64,000 bases of DNA from an uncultured Pelagibacteraceae bacterium. Lineage in GTDB: Bacteria; Pseudomonadota; Alphaproteobacteria; Pelagibacterales; Pelagibacteraceae. The position numbers and the translations under genes were made by a program. The notes below the pieces were generated by a model. The model was not told where the DNA came from. It saw only the letters and a program-made list of their open reading frames with translations, and did not search any database. Position 1 is the stretch's first letter. Every line of letters begins with the position of its first letter. This document shows positions 50,821-60,792 of the stretch, one piece after another. Location of the stretch: positions 17,226 through 81,225 of the forward strand of contig CACAWF010000002.1 of assembly GCA_902536085.1 (NCBI GenBank). Direction: 5' to 3'.

Positions 50821-52190
50821 ATCATTTTTTCTAAATATGAATAAGATATTTTTCCTGATGAATTAGTGGGTGGTTCTTTGAGATTTTTAATTCCAAGAGA
50901 ATTAGTATTTACTCTTAATTTTTTTGATAAATATTTAATCACATCTTTGTTGTTCTCTTTACTTAAGTTGAATATAAAAAGTCTATTTTTTTTACTTAAG
51001 CAAAGACACTTAAATCCTTTACTAGATAATATCTTTTCAATTTCATCTAAATTGATTCTATGACCATATAATTTTGCCTCACGATTTTTTCTTCCCGTAA
51101 TAAATAAATATCCATCTGGATCGATACTTCCAATATCGCCAGTTCCAATTTTTCCTTTATTTTCATCTCCTTTAGATAAATCTCGGTACGATTTAGCATA
51201 ACCTAAACAAACGTTCTGTCCCTCGTATATTATTTCTTTATCAGAAAGGTTTATTGATAATTTACCACCTGGAATGGCTTTTCCTGCGCTTTCAAATTTT
51301 TCATTTAATTTATCAAAGGGTACATATGATATTCTAGAGGTTGCTTCGACTTGTCCATACATAACTATAAACTTATAATTATTTATTTTTGCATCTTTAA
51401 AAAAATATTTTTTAATTTCTTTATCTAAATGACCACCTGCCTGCGTAATATATTTTAATGAAGGAATTTTTCTCTTTGTGAACTTAAGTTTTTTTAAAAT
51501 TTCATAATTGAAAGGCACTCCACCAAAATTATTGATTTTAAATTTATTAGCTTTTTCCCAAAAACTTTTTTCTAAAAAACTTGAATTATTAATACAAATT
51601 CCTGATCCTGAAAAAATGTGAGTATTCACAATAGATAAACCATAAGTATAATGTAGTGGTAATGTAGTAATAGTTATATCCTCGGGTTGTATCCGCAGAT
51701 AGTTTGATATATTTTTAGTGTTTGAATAAAGATTATTTTTTGAAATTCGTACAAATTTTTTTGATCCAGTGCTACCAGATGTTCCTATGAGTAAAGCAAG
51801 ATCCTTAAAGATTTCATAATTTTCATCTTTTTTATTTTCTAAGATGATATTTTCATTCAATTCAGAATTAATTTTATAATTATTTATTACATATATAAAC
51901 TTTTTATTAATGAAAATATATAAAGGTTTATAAGATTGTATTATTTCTTTAATATCTTTTTTGTCGGTATTTGGATCAATAAACATAATCTTTAAATCTT
52001 TTCTTATTAAAGAGATATAAGTCATTAAAAATTCTGATGAATAATTTGATATAAAAAGGCATAATTTACCTTGTTTTAGTTTATGAAATTTTTTTTCAAA
52101 AGAAAAAATTTGCTTGTATAAAATCTTGTCTTCATTTTCATAAAAAAGAATATTGTCTTGAAATTTTTCGAGATGATTAAATATTTTCAT
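50817..52190 (-). CDS. AMP-dependent acyl synthetase/ligase
   Basis: LIGTSGSTGSKKFVRIS, YGQVEATSRISYVP, GTGDIGSIDPDGYLFITGRKNREAKLYGHRINLDEIE. Confidence 0.93.
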   Translation of the reverse strand: MKIFNHLEKFQDNILFYENEDKILYKQIFSFEKKFHKLKQGKLCLFISNYSSEFLMTYISLIRKDLKIMFIDPNTDKKDIKEIIQSYKPLYIFINKKFIYVINNYKINSELNENIILENKKDENYEIFKDLALLIGTSGSTGSKKFVRISKNNLYSNTKNISNYLRIQPEDITITTLPLHYTYGLSIVNTHIFSGSGICINNSSFLEKSFWEKANKFKINNFGGVPFNYEILKKLKFTKRKIPSLKYITQAGGHLDKEIKKYFFKDAKINNYKFIVMYGQVEATSRISYVPFDKLNEKFESAGKAIPGGKLSINLSDKEIIYEGQNVCLGYAKSYRDLSKGDENKGKIGTGDIGSIDPDGYLFITGRKNREAKLYGHRINLDEIEKILSSKGFKCLCLSKKNRLFIFNLSKENNKDVIKYLSKKLRVNTNSLGIKNLKEPPTNSSGKISYSYLEKMI

Positions 52191-52819
52191 ATTTTTAAAA
52201 ACCTTTGAATTAATTTAAGCCCGTTCACACCACTTTTTTCTGGATGAAATTGAAAACCGACAATGTTGCCTGAGGAAGCAATTGCTGGAATTGAGTTTTT
52301 ATCAAAATAATAGTTGGCTTTTATGATCGAGGGATCTTTTGGATAAACACAATATGAATGAACAAAATAAAATTTACTTTTTTGATCAAGGTTTTCAAAT
52401 AAATTCAATCGGTCTTGAGATTTTTGGTTAAAACTTAGTTTGTGCCATCCGATATTTGGTACCTTAAAAAAATTTTTATCATAGTTAGGTAGTAATTTTA
52501 CTTCTCCTTTCATTAAACCAAGTCCATTATGTAAGCCAAATTCTTTACTATTTTCAAAAAGTAATTGCATTCCAAGACAAATTCCTAATAGAGGAATTTT
52601 TTTAAATTTAGGTTCGAGTATCAATTCTGTAAACTTTATAGATTTTAGCTTATTAATTGCATTGCCGAAGGCTCCAACTCCAGGTAAAACAATTTTATCA
52701 GAATTTAGAATTTCATTATAATTACTTGTAATTTTTACTTTAGCATCAAATTTTTCTAATGCTCTTTTGATGCTGAGTAAATTTCCACTTTTATAGTCCA
52801 CTATAGCAACGGTCTGCAT
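52187..52819 (-). CDS. hisH: HisH-like glutamine amidotransferase
   Basis: VAIVDYKSGNLLSIKRAL, LPGVGAFG, LLGICLGMQLLFE, GFQFHPEKSG. Confidence 0.95.
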   Translation of the reverse strand: MQTVAIVDYKSGNLLSIKRALEKFDAKVKITSNYNEILNSDKIVLPGVGAFGNAINKLKSIKFTELILEPKFKKIPLLGICLGMQLLFENSKEFGLHNGLGLMKGEVKLLPNYDKNFFKVPNIGWHKLSFNQKSQDRLNLFENLDQKSKFYFVHSYCVYPKDPSIIKANYYFDKNSIPAIASSGNIVGFQFHPEKSGVNGLKLIQRFLKI

Positions 52820-53560
52820 TTAACAATTATTTTTTTCTATGTAATCTTTAATTTCTGCTATTGAGTGGCGATTATAATGAATACTATCTGCTACAGCCAC
52901 GGCATCAACTTGACTTTTAAGCACGCTATCTAAATGTTCTTTTACACCAAAACCTCCACTGATGATTAAAGGAATACTACAAATTTCTGACGCTTTTTTG
53001 ATCAATTTGGTGTCAAATCCAGATCTTGTACCCTCTTTATCAATAGATGTTAAAAGAATTTCTCCCGCTCCAAATTCAATAGTTTGATTTATCCAATCTA
53101 GAACATTAATTCCGGTCGGTTCTCTGCCGTTACTAGTATAAACTTCCCACCAATTTTCTCTTTCTTTTGCTTCTATTGAAATTACAACACTTTGAGAACC
53201 TATTTCATTAACTAAATTTTTTATAAATTTTGGATTTTGAACCGCCGCAGAGTTAATCGCAATTTTGTCAGCCCCACACAATAAAAGATTTTTTGCATCT
53301 TCAATTGTCCTAACACCTCCACCAATTGTAATTGGTATGAAGATCTCTTGAGTAATTTTTTTTAAGATTTCTGACAAATAATTTCTTCCATATAATGTCG
53401 CTACAACATCCATCAAAATTAGTTCATCTATTCCTTGATCGTAATATTTTTTTGCAAATTCATTTGGATTGCCAACAATTCTTAAACCCTCAAGATTAAT
53501 TGATTTAATTAAATTCGAATTTTTTATATCTAATCTACCGATAAGTCGAATCGATCTCAT
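52820..53560 (-). CDS. hisF: HisF-like cyclase
   Basis: PITIGGGVRTIEDAKNLLLCGADKIAINSAAV, LLTSIDKEGTRSGFD. Confidence 0.94.
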   Translation of the reverse strand: MRSIRLIGRLDIKNSNLIKSINLEGLRIVGNPNEFAKKYYDQGIDELILMDVVATLYGRNYLSEILKKITQEIFIPITIGGGVRTIEDAKNLLLCGADKIAINSAAVQNPKFIKNLVNEIGSQSVVISIEAKERENWWEVYTSNGREPTGINVLDWINQTIEFGAGEILLTSIDKEGTRSGFDTKLIKKASEICSIPLIISGGFGVKEHLDSVLKSQVDAVAVADSIHYNRHSIAEIKDYIEKNNC

Positions 53561-53567
53561 TTCAAAG

Positions 53568-54752
53568 TTATTTTTTCCAAACAGAATTTTTTAAAGTCCA
53601 TTCATTTCCAGATTTTTGCCAAATATGGTTAGGTCTAAATTTTTCGATGGTCTCCCAAAATTGGTTTTCTGAAATTTCCATATAATTTAAACAATCTTTA
53701 AAATATTTTTTTGGAAACTCTCCATCAAACTTTTTGACTAGTAAAACTGCTTCCTCTCTTGTGATTATCTTGTTTCTAACCTCAAGCGCAGCATCTTCGG
53801 TTGCTCTTCCTCTTCCAGTTTTTATATACCAGGTGAAGTAATGTAGCCCATCTAATTTGTCGTCCAAGCTAGAGTATTTGGTGTAGGTTCCTTCAGTTCT
53901 TCCATCGGGATTAACTTGAAATCCTGTTTTTTCTTTTGCGTAATAGAAATTATTTTGTGGGTTATAATTAATAAAATCTGGGAGATGTAATAAATTAATA
54001 TCTGAATTATCTACAACATCTTTACTCACAGGTAGAAAACAATTCAATTCATGCCTATCGATTTTATATTTTTTTTGAATTTCATCTATATTTACGCCTC
54101 CTAAATAAATTTCATCATTATTGTTTCGGTAATGCCAGAACTCAGGTTTATTAAAAGACTTGGCTTCATTGTCTTTTCCAACTGCTCTTTCTTTAATAGA
54201 GTCTCCATACACGATTAATTTTATATTTTTTTCAACTGCTAATTTTAAAGGCAATGAGTTCTGCCCCAGTGCAAAAGGTTGAAATGGATGTAAAAGATTT
54301 AGAAAAGCAAGCTTTGTAAGTAACTTGTGAACTTTTTTATTAGGAGTTAAAAGGAAATTATCGAATCCATAATTTATCCACGAATTATAATTTTTCCATC
54401 CAACTTCTGTATACATCCCTGGAGCCCATGTACAAGTTAGAGGGTGCATGCCATATTTTTCTTTTAATATAATTGAAGTGTAAATACTGTCTTTGCCTCC
54501 ACTTCCAGGAACTATTACGTCATATTCTCCATTGTTTGATCTAAATTTAGATAAAATATCTTTTAAATCCTCTTCTTTCTCACTCCAATTAAAAAACTCT
54601 TTTTTCTCAAAGTATCTGCAAGATAAACAAACTCCGTCATTATCGAAAGCTGCAAATTTTTTTTGACCTCCAGGTTTATCGGTATGCTGGGCTGTGCTTA
54701 AAAATCTATGATTAGACTCAACACACTTTTTGCAAAATTTAATGTTTTTCAT
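53568..54752 (-). CDS. N-acetyl sugar amidotransferase, WbpG/PseA-like
   Basis: KFCKKCVESNHRF, VPGSGGKDSIYTSIILKEKYGMHPLTCTWAPGMYTEVGWKNYNSWI; next to hisH/hisF. Confidence 0.93.
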   Translation of the reverse strand: MKNIKFCKKCVESNHRFLSTAQHTDKPGGQKKFAAFDNDGVCLSCRYFEKKEFFNWSEKEEDLKDILSKFRSNNGEYDVIVPGSGGKDSIYTSIILKEKYGMHPLTCTWAPGMYTEVGWKNYNSWINYGFDNFLLTPNKKVHKLLTKLAFLNLLHPFQPFALGQNSLPLKLAVEKNIKLIVYGDSIKERAVGKDNEAKSFNKPEFWHYRNNNDEIYLGGVNIDEIQKKYKIDRHELNCFLPVSKDVVDNSDINLLHLPDFINYNPQNNFYYAKEKTGFQVNPDGRTEGTYTKYSSLDDKLDGLHYFTWYIKTGRGRATEDAALEVRNKIITREEAVLLVKKFDGEFPKKYFKDCLNYMEISENQFWETIEKFRPNHIWQKSGNEWTLKNSVWKK

Positions 54753-55777
54753 TTTTTTGTTTTTCTTTGTCCTACATCAGTCCAATTTTCATAAATTGGG
54801 TAAATGATTACATTTCTTTTTTTCTTTTTTAACTTTAAAAAAAACTCAGTCATATCAATTTTTGTATTTGGCTTAAGAAATTTCAATATTCTAGAATTTA
54901 AAACATAAATACCTGCATTGATATTTTCTAAGGTAAGAGGTTTTTCTTCATAACTTAGAAAATTTTTACCTGAAGCTCTTATAACTCCAAATTGGTTTTT
55001 TTTTTCAAATCGTCTAACAACCATAGTAGCATCGGATTTATTTAATACATGGTAATCGAGTAAGTCTCCATAATCTAAATCAGTAATTACATCACAATTA
55101 GAAACAATAATATTTTGATTTTTTATTTTTCTTAAAAGATGTAAAGAACCAGCGGTCCCTAAAGGCTTCGACTCCTCTAAATAGTTAATTTTAACATTTA
55201 ATCTCTTTCCATCTAGAAAGTATTTTTTTATTTTCGATTTGAGATAATTTACAGATAAAGAAAAATTTATAAATCCGTTATTTCGAGCCTTTAAAATTAT
55301 ATGCTCAAGCATTGGTTTTCCAAATACTTTAACTAAGGGTTTCGGGGTTTTAATTGTATATGGAAGAAGTCTTTTGCCTCGACCCCCAGCCATAATAATA
55401 AATTTGTTGCTTCTTTTTAAAGTCTTCAAACTATCGTCGATGGTATGTAAAGCGACTGGTCGGTTTTTACTATCGATTATTGGTAAATGGTTGAGGTAAT
55501 TCAGTCTCATAATTTCATTAGCTTCTACTGTTGAGATTTGTTTTTTTATTACCTTTGGTTTGGTATTTATTATACTTAAGATCTTACTTTCTAAATTGAG
55601 TCCCTTTATTAAACCTCTTCTTATATCTCCATCAACTAATGTGCCTAAAATTTTTGAGTTTTTTTTTACAATTATTAATATTTTAAGACCTGTTTTATTC
55701 ATTATGCTTATTGCATGTCGCAAAGTAGAGTCCTGTTTAATTAATATTTTGCTGATTTCTTGTTTTGAAAAAATCAT
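54749..55777 (-). CDS. CBS-domain sugar nucleotidyltransferase (PtmE-like)
   Basis: CBS pair (VDGDIRRGLIKG) then FIIMAGGRGKRLLPYTIKTPKPLVKVFGKPMLEHII. Confidence 0.9.
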   Translation of the reverse strand: MIFSKQEISKILIKQDSTLRHAISIMNKTGLKILIIVKKNSKILGTLVDGDIRRGLIKGLNLESKILSIINTKPKVIKKQISTVEANEIMRLNYLNHLPIIDSKNRPVALHTIDDSLKTLKRSNKFIIMAGGRGKRLLPYTIKTPKPLVKVFGKPMLEHIILKARNNGFINFSLSVNYLKSKIKKYFLDGKRLNVKINYLEESKPLGTAGSLHLLRKIKNQNIIVSNCDVITDLDYGDLLDYHVLNKSDATMVVRRFEKKNQFGVIRASGKNFLSYEEKPLTLENINAGIYVLNSRILKFLKPNTKIDMTEFFLKLKKKKRNVIIYPIYENWTDVGQRKTKK

Positions 55778-55800
55778 TTTTTGGAAATTTAAAATTTAAA

Positions 55801-56571
55801 CTATTCTTTTATAGCGTTATAGTCTGTTCCGAAGTGAGGAATTTTTAACGGCGCATCTTCTTTTTTTAAGTAAGGTATTTTTTGTAGAGGGCAATACCTG
55901 TCACAAAGAATAAATCTTGCAAATCTTCTTTTAGTCGTTTTTACTGATCCGTGAATTAAAGCAGAGTGAATAAGAAGAGCTGATCCTGACTCTACTTCCA
56001 TTCTTTGTTTTTCAAATTTATTTAGGACATCTTCCTTCAAATGAGATGATCCAAGCTTATTAGAATTGGAATGTTTCCAATAACCATGTTTGTGTGATTT
56101 TTTATAAATTTCCAATCCACCTTGATCACCAATAGCATCAAATATTGGAGCCCAAATAAATAAAAAATCTTTTGCACATTGGTTTGTTTCTTGATGGGGG
56201 TCTAAAAATCTCTCATTTTCTGAGTCATGAATATGAATAGAGGGTCGTCCTGAAAAAACAACATTTGTTTTAAAATATCCTTTTACTAAATCAATTATTC
56301 TTTCATCAAACAATATTTTTAATGTATTTATATCAAATGATGTCATATCAAAAAAATGGCCTTTAAGTTTCATGCTATGATCTTTAACTTGATAGTACTT
56401 TTCTTGAAGATTTTTAATATTATCGTCGGGTTTAATATAATTTAAGATTGAGTAAAGAGACTCTTTAACACTTTCAATCTGCTCATTGGTAAATAAATTG
56501 TCTAGTTTGCAGAAACCATTATCGTCAATTTCCTTAAATATTCTATTTTTTTCCTCTTTTGAATATTTCAT
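55801..56571 (-). CDS. Phytanoyl-CoA dioxygenase (PhyH) family protein
   Basis: DDNGFCKLDNLFTNEQIESVK-like N-terminus, DPHQETNQ (HxD/E iron ligand region), LIHGSVKT distal His. Confidence 0.82.
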   Translation of the reverse strand: MKYSKEEKNRIFKEIDDNGFCKLDNLFTNEQIESVKESLYSILNYIKPDDNIKNLQEKYYQVKDHSMKLKGHFFDMTSFDINTLKILFDERIIDLVKGYFKTNVVFSGRPSIHIHDSENERFLDPHQETNQCAKDFLFIWAPIFDAIGDQGGLEIYKKSHKHGYWKHSNSNKLGSSHLKEDVLNKFEKQRMEVESGSALLIHSALIHGSVKTTKRRFARFILCDRYCPLQKIPYLKKEDAPLKIPHFGTDYNAIKE

Positions 56572-56573
56572 AA

Positions 56574-57383
56574 TTATTTATGTTCTAATTTTTTAAATTT
56601 CCAATTAGGATTATTTATATCATGATAGAAATTACTGCAAACATATCTCATCTTATTTTTTGTTTTATTTATGCCACTTTTATGCATTAATTTTTTATTA
56701 AAAAATATTGCTTCTCCTAAATTACAATAAATTTCTTTTTCTTTAAATTTAAATCCATTATTTAATATTTTTACGTTATGATTTGCTCTTAATATTTGTT
56801 TTTTTTTTAATTTTTCTTTTTCAACTTTAGTATGACTTGTTTTTATATCGTAGTTAAAGCTTTTATCTAAAATATGCAATCCTCCTAGATTCTTGTTAAT
56901 ATTTGTAAAAACTGGCATCCATACTTGCACAAAATCGGAGTCCTTAATATTGCTTTTATCGTCTTGGTGCCATCCATAAACATAAGGAGTTATTCCTGGT
57001 GTATCCATACGAATTGATGAACTATTTATATATAAATTTTCATCATACTCTCTTTCCAAAAGATAGTTTAAAACTTTTGTAATATTTTTATCGGAAATTA
57101 CATTATAGTAATTACTAGATTTTACTATTTGATCATACAACTCTGATAAATATTTATGATTTGATTTCTCTAAATAAATCATTCCTTTATTTAATAAAAA
57201 CTCGACTTTTTTTGATTTATTTTTAATGTTAACTGAATAGTTTAAATTTTTCTTTAAAGAAACTTCGATCATTTTAGCAAAGTTTTTTTTCAGCAATAAC
57301 AATTTCTTTTTATCAATACAATTAACCTTCACATAACCGTGCTTTTTAAAATTTTCCTTTAAGAATTGCATGTTATTTTTCAT
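56574..57383 (-). CDS. Phytanoyl-CoA dioxygenase (PhyH) family protein
   Basis: YGWHQDDKSNIKDSDFVQVWMPVFTNINKNLGGLHIL, MHKSGINKTKNKMRYVCSNFYHD. Confidence 0.85.
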   Translation of the reverse strand: MKNNMQFLKENFKKHGYVKVNCIDKKKLLLLKKNFAKMIEVSLKKNLNYSVNIKNKSKKVEFLLNKGMIYLEKSNHKYLSELYDQIVKSSNYYNVISDKNITKVLNYLLEREYDENLYINSSSIRMDTPGITPYVYGWHQDDKSNIKDSDFVQVWMPVFTNINKNLGGLHILDKSFNYDIKTSHTKVEKEKLKKKQILRANHNVKILNNGFKFKEKEIYCNLGEAIFFNKKLMHKSGINKTKNKMRYVCSNFYHDINNPNWKFKKLEHK

Positions 57384-57387
57384 TTTT

Positions 57388-58503
57388 TTAAAAAAAGTTT
57401 GATAAACATTTAATGTTTTTTGAATTAAAATTTATATCATTAATTAAAAAACTTTTAATTTCTTTCTCATAAAAATAAGGCAAAATTATAATTTTTTTAA
57501 CCCTTTTTTTTAATATTTTTTTGGGTTCAAAGACTTCGTTGGGGAAGGTTTTGATGTATTTTTTTTGCTTTTGAGTATCTCCATCGAAGATATATATATT
57601 CTTTTTTTTAAATTTTATCTGAGAAAAAATTGTACTTATTGATGCCGTCGCCCCATATAATCCCAAATTATAATCCTTGTTTTCTGTGTCCAGCCAACTA
57701 TCAATCTTTTTTACACACGCATAAAATTTATTTACATACTGTGCACTGTGAAAAGATTTTTTCAGATTTACTTTGTATATTTTATTTGCCCTCTTAACTC
57801 CTTTAAAACCAAGGCCAAAGAGATTTCCAAATTTATCAGAAAAAACTCTTACTTTTATAAATTTATTTTTTTTCAAATAATATTCTAAATTTGATTTTGT
57901 AAAGTAGTTTATATGCTCATGATTAATCAACGTTGGATCTCCATTTCTTATCAATTTAGTATAATCTGGAACACAAATAAAATTCATACCTCCAATTTTC
58001 AAATCATTGTAAGATTTTTTTAGAAATTTATTTGGATGAAATTCATGCTCCAAAACTGCATTACTTGTTATTATATCAAATTTACTCTGAAATTTTGTTT
58101 TTAAAAAAAAATCCTTTTTAATATTAATGTCATTTTTTTTTTTTATATTTGATGGTTCAATACCTAAAACCTCACAATTTTTTTTTTTAAAAAGCCCTAA
58201 AAGGAAACCCGTACCACAACCAATTTCTAAAATTTTTTTATCTTTAAGATTTTTTTTATAATTTTTTTGAATATGTTTGAAAAGTCTAAAACCATGTATT
58301 TTTCTATGCGAACTTTTTTCCATGGGTGAACTATTTGAATGGTTAGATTTATATCTTTCAATAAGAAATTTTTTAAGTTTTTTAGATATCTTTTGTTTTA
58401 ACAAACCTTCATTTTTTTTAAATATTAGATTAAAATCAAAATCTAATCCTTTAATAGATTTTCTATCATTTAATTCAAATACTGAAACATTTGGTATATT
58501 CAT
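57388..58503 (-). CDS. Class I SAM methyltransferase with C-terminal C-methyltransferase-like domain
   Basis: ILEIGCGTGFLLGLFKKKNCEVLGIEPS, SNAVLEHEFHPNKFL, LGLYGATASISTIFSQ. Confidence 0.88.
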   Translation of the reverse strand: MNIPNVSVFELNDRKSIKGLDFDFNLIFKKNEGLLKQKISKKLKKFLIERYKSNHSNSSPMEKSSHRKIHGFRLFKHIQKNYKKNLKDKKILEIGCGTGFLLGLFKKKNCEVLGIEPSNIKKKNDINIKKDFFLKTKFQSKFDIITSNAVLEHEFHPNKFLKKSYNDLKIGGMNFICVPDYTKLIRNGDPTLINHEHINYFTKSNLEYYLKKNKFIKVRVFSDKFGNLFGLGFKGVKRANKIYKVNLKKSFHSAQYVNKFYACVKKIDSWLDTENKDYNLGLYGATASISTIFSQIKFKKKNIYIFDGDTQKQKKYIKTFPNEVFEPKKILKKRVKKIIILPYFYEKEIKSFLINDINFNSKNIKCLSNFF

Positions 58504-58508
58504 AAAAA

Positions 58509-60023
58509 TTAATAGTAAGAAATTAGGCTTTTTCTATTTTTGTTGTTTCGTATTCTTTTGTCTAAATAATAAGAGTCGGATTTTATATGTTTTGAACTTA
58601 TTTCCTCAATTACTGCACCATCTTTAGATAAAGCTTTAAATTCATGGATCATTCCTTTCACTATCGTAAATGTTTCTCCAGAATTCATTATTTTTTTTTG
58701 AATTTTACCTTTAAATTTTATTTTAAGCATGATTCTTCCAAAGAGAATTAAAAATGTTTCTTGTTTTATCTTATGGTATTGCGCAGGATGTTTCTGATTT
58801 TTTAGCATAAATAAATATTTTTTACAGTAAGACTGATTAATTACTGTAATCATGCTCAGACCGTATTTAAAAAAATTATTTATTCCATAGTGATGTGAAA
58901 TTTCAATCCTAGATAAATTTGGCACAATAATATTAGCTAATGATGCTAAAGTTCTTATCTTGTTTCTAATAATTGAAACTTTATTTCTAGGATTTTTAAT
59001 AGATAAATTTTTAACCATAATCCTTTCACTATCATCAAGGTTTTTTTTCATTACTATTTCTGAGAATTTTGAAAAATTATTTGCAGTAAGTTGCCCTTTT
59101 ACTGCAGGAAAATTAAAAGTAATCGATTTTTCTTTTAAAGTTGTGCCTCTTTTTATATCCGAAATTTTATTCTTATAAACTCCTCTTTGAAAATTTCTTA
59201 ATTGTCTCTTTTCTATAGATAAATTTTTATCTCTACCTTTCACAGAACCAACTTGCTCAATTGTTTTTTCTAAAAATGATAACCATTTTTGCATTTGGTT
59301 AGAATTAACAGAGTATTTATTTAACCTAATTTTACCTTTGCTAACACCTATATGTTTTTCAAAAATTCTTGCGCCCATTGAGAAGCCTATTGCTCCGGAC
59401 AAAAATTCATTCGGTTCTTCATGAAGAGAAATTCCAGCTATTTTTTCTCTATGAAACTTTCTCATTTCTTGAAAGTATATTAAATTAAGATCATTTGATT
59501 GTGTTGGATATTTTGCAACGCAATATAAAAACTGAACTTTCATTTTTCTAGTAGAAAAAAAACTAATCACACTCGATATTTCATCTTTATTAAGCCCCCC
59601 AAGACTACAAATAATTTTTTTATTTTTTGCTTTTTTGGCAATATACTCAATCAATGGCCAATCTGTTGAAGAACAACTTGCTATTTTAAGATAGTCAAAC
59701 TTATCTTTAACCACGTTGTCTACAGAGATTTCATCGAATGGAGTACAAATTAGCTTAAACTTTGAACGGCTAAAATTTAGAATTTGTGACCACTGCTTTT
59801 TTGTTAAAAAGGTACTTTTAAATCTTTTAACATGTTTATCATCACTATTAATAAAACTTTGATGAATAAATGTTTTTGGATCTCTATATTGAAATTTTAA
59901 TGCAAAATCGATTTTATTTTTAAATTTTTTAGTCAGCTTATAATAGCTTTTTATAATAAGTTTTGCATGTGCTATGCTCCCCATATGATTGTTTGCTAAC
60001 TCAAAAATTACTAAAGGTTTCAT
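58509..60023 (-). CDS. NeuB/SpsE-family synthase with C-terminal cupin-like extension
   Basis: VIFELANNHMGSIAHAKLIIKSYY, ALKFQYRDP, CSLGGLNKDE, ISLHEEPNE, EKHIGVSKGKIRLNKYSVNSNQM; C-terminus IMNSGETFTIVKGMIHEFKALSKDGAVIEEIS. Confidence 0.88.
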   Translation of the reverse strand: MKPLVIFELANNHMGSIAHAKLIIKSYYKLTKKFKNKIDFALKFQYRDPKTFIHQSFINSDDKHVKRFKSTFLTKKQWSQILNFSRSKFKLICTPFDEISVDNVVKDKFDYLKIASCSSTDWPLIEYIAKKAKNKKIICSLGGLNKDEISSVISFFSTRKMKVQFLYCVAKYPTQSNDLNLIYFQEMRKFHREKIAGISLHEEPNEFLSGAIGFSMGARIFEKHIGVSKGKIRLNKYSVNSNQMQKWLSFLEKTIEQVGSVKGRDKNLSIEKRQLRNFQRGVYKNKISDIKRGTTLKEKSITFNFPAVKGQLTANNFSKFSEIVMKKNLDDSERIMVKNLSIKNPRNKVSIIRNKIRTLASLANIIVPNLSRIEISHHYGINNFFKYGLSMITVINQSYCKKYLFMLKNQKHPAQYHKIKQETFLILFGRIMLKIKFKGKIQKKIMNSGETFTIVKGMIHEFKALSKDGAVIEEISSKHIKSDSYYLDKRIRNNKNRKSLISYY

Positions 60024-60048
60024 ATATTAATGATTTATAATAATTGAT

Positions 60049-60789
60049 TTAAATAACAAGTGATTTTATTTTCCTTGTTTGATTTTTTTTCCAATACTCC
60101 TCCCTAAAATAGTTAAAATTGGAAATTTTTTTATTTTCTATTAAAAAATTGACTATCTGTTTACTAGTACTCATAATTTTTAATTTTTTAAAAATTTTTC
60201 TTAAAAGGATTAGATCCTCAACGTAGTCAAGAGTTAGTCTTATTTTTTTATTTAAAAAAATCTTATTTGGTTTTAAAAATCTTCTCTTTACCTTGGCTTT
60301 TTTTAAAAATGGTTCAATCATTTCACTATCTATCTCGTTGCTAAATAATTTTTTCATTTGTTTCATCGCTTCAAGTGTAATTATATGAGTGAAAAGACCA
60401 GTAATCATATTTTTTGGTGCGCTCAAAATTTGATAATTGGCTGTGCTATTTAAGTTTTTTTTATAAGTTTCAAAATCGAAAAAAACATCATCTCCATCTA
60501 TAATTGCCGCCTTTTTAATTTTAAACTTTATAAAACAATTGTACCATCTCTTCAATTTATTCAAATTTTCACCTCTAAAAATTTTTATATTGTATTTATT
60601 TTTTACATATGCACAAAGTTTGTCATCAGATTTATTTTTGGTAGTAGTTAAAATAATTGGGACATTAATTTTTTTTGCTCTCATAATAATAATATCAATA
60701 GCTCTTAATGTTGTGCCAATTTTCATCAGTATCTTTCCATTTAGTCTGCTAGAGTTGGTTCTAGCAGTAATTATTACTGCCTTATTCAT
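60049..60789 (-). CDS. Cytidylyltransferase-like protein (SpsF-type)
   Basis: AVIITARTNSSRLNGKILMKIGT, DGDDVFFDFETY. Confidence 0.8.
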   Translation of the reverse strand: MNKAVIITARTNSSRLNGKILMKIGTTLRAIDIIIMRAKKINVPIILTTTKNKSDDKLCAYVKNKYNIKIFRGENLNKLKRWYNCFIKFKIKKAAIIDGDDVFFDFETYKKNLNSTANYQILSAPKNMITGLFTHIITLEAMKQMKKLFSNEIDSEMIEPFLKKAKVKRRFLKPNKIFLNKKIRLTLDYVEDLILLRKIFKKLKIMSTSKQIVNFLIENKKISNFNYFREEYWKKNQTRKIKSLVI

Positions 60790-60792
60790 TTT

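Noticed and set aside
52187-53560. HisH/HisF as part of a histidine biosynthesis operon
   Set aside because: No other his genes nearby and directly next to a WbpG-like amidotransferase; better read as the sugar amidotransfer partners
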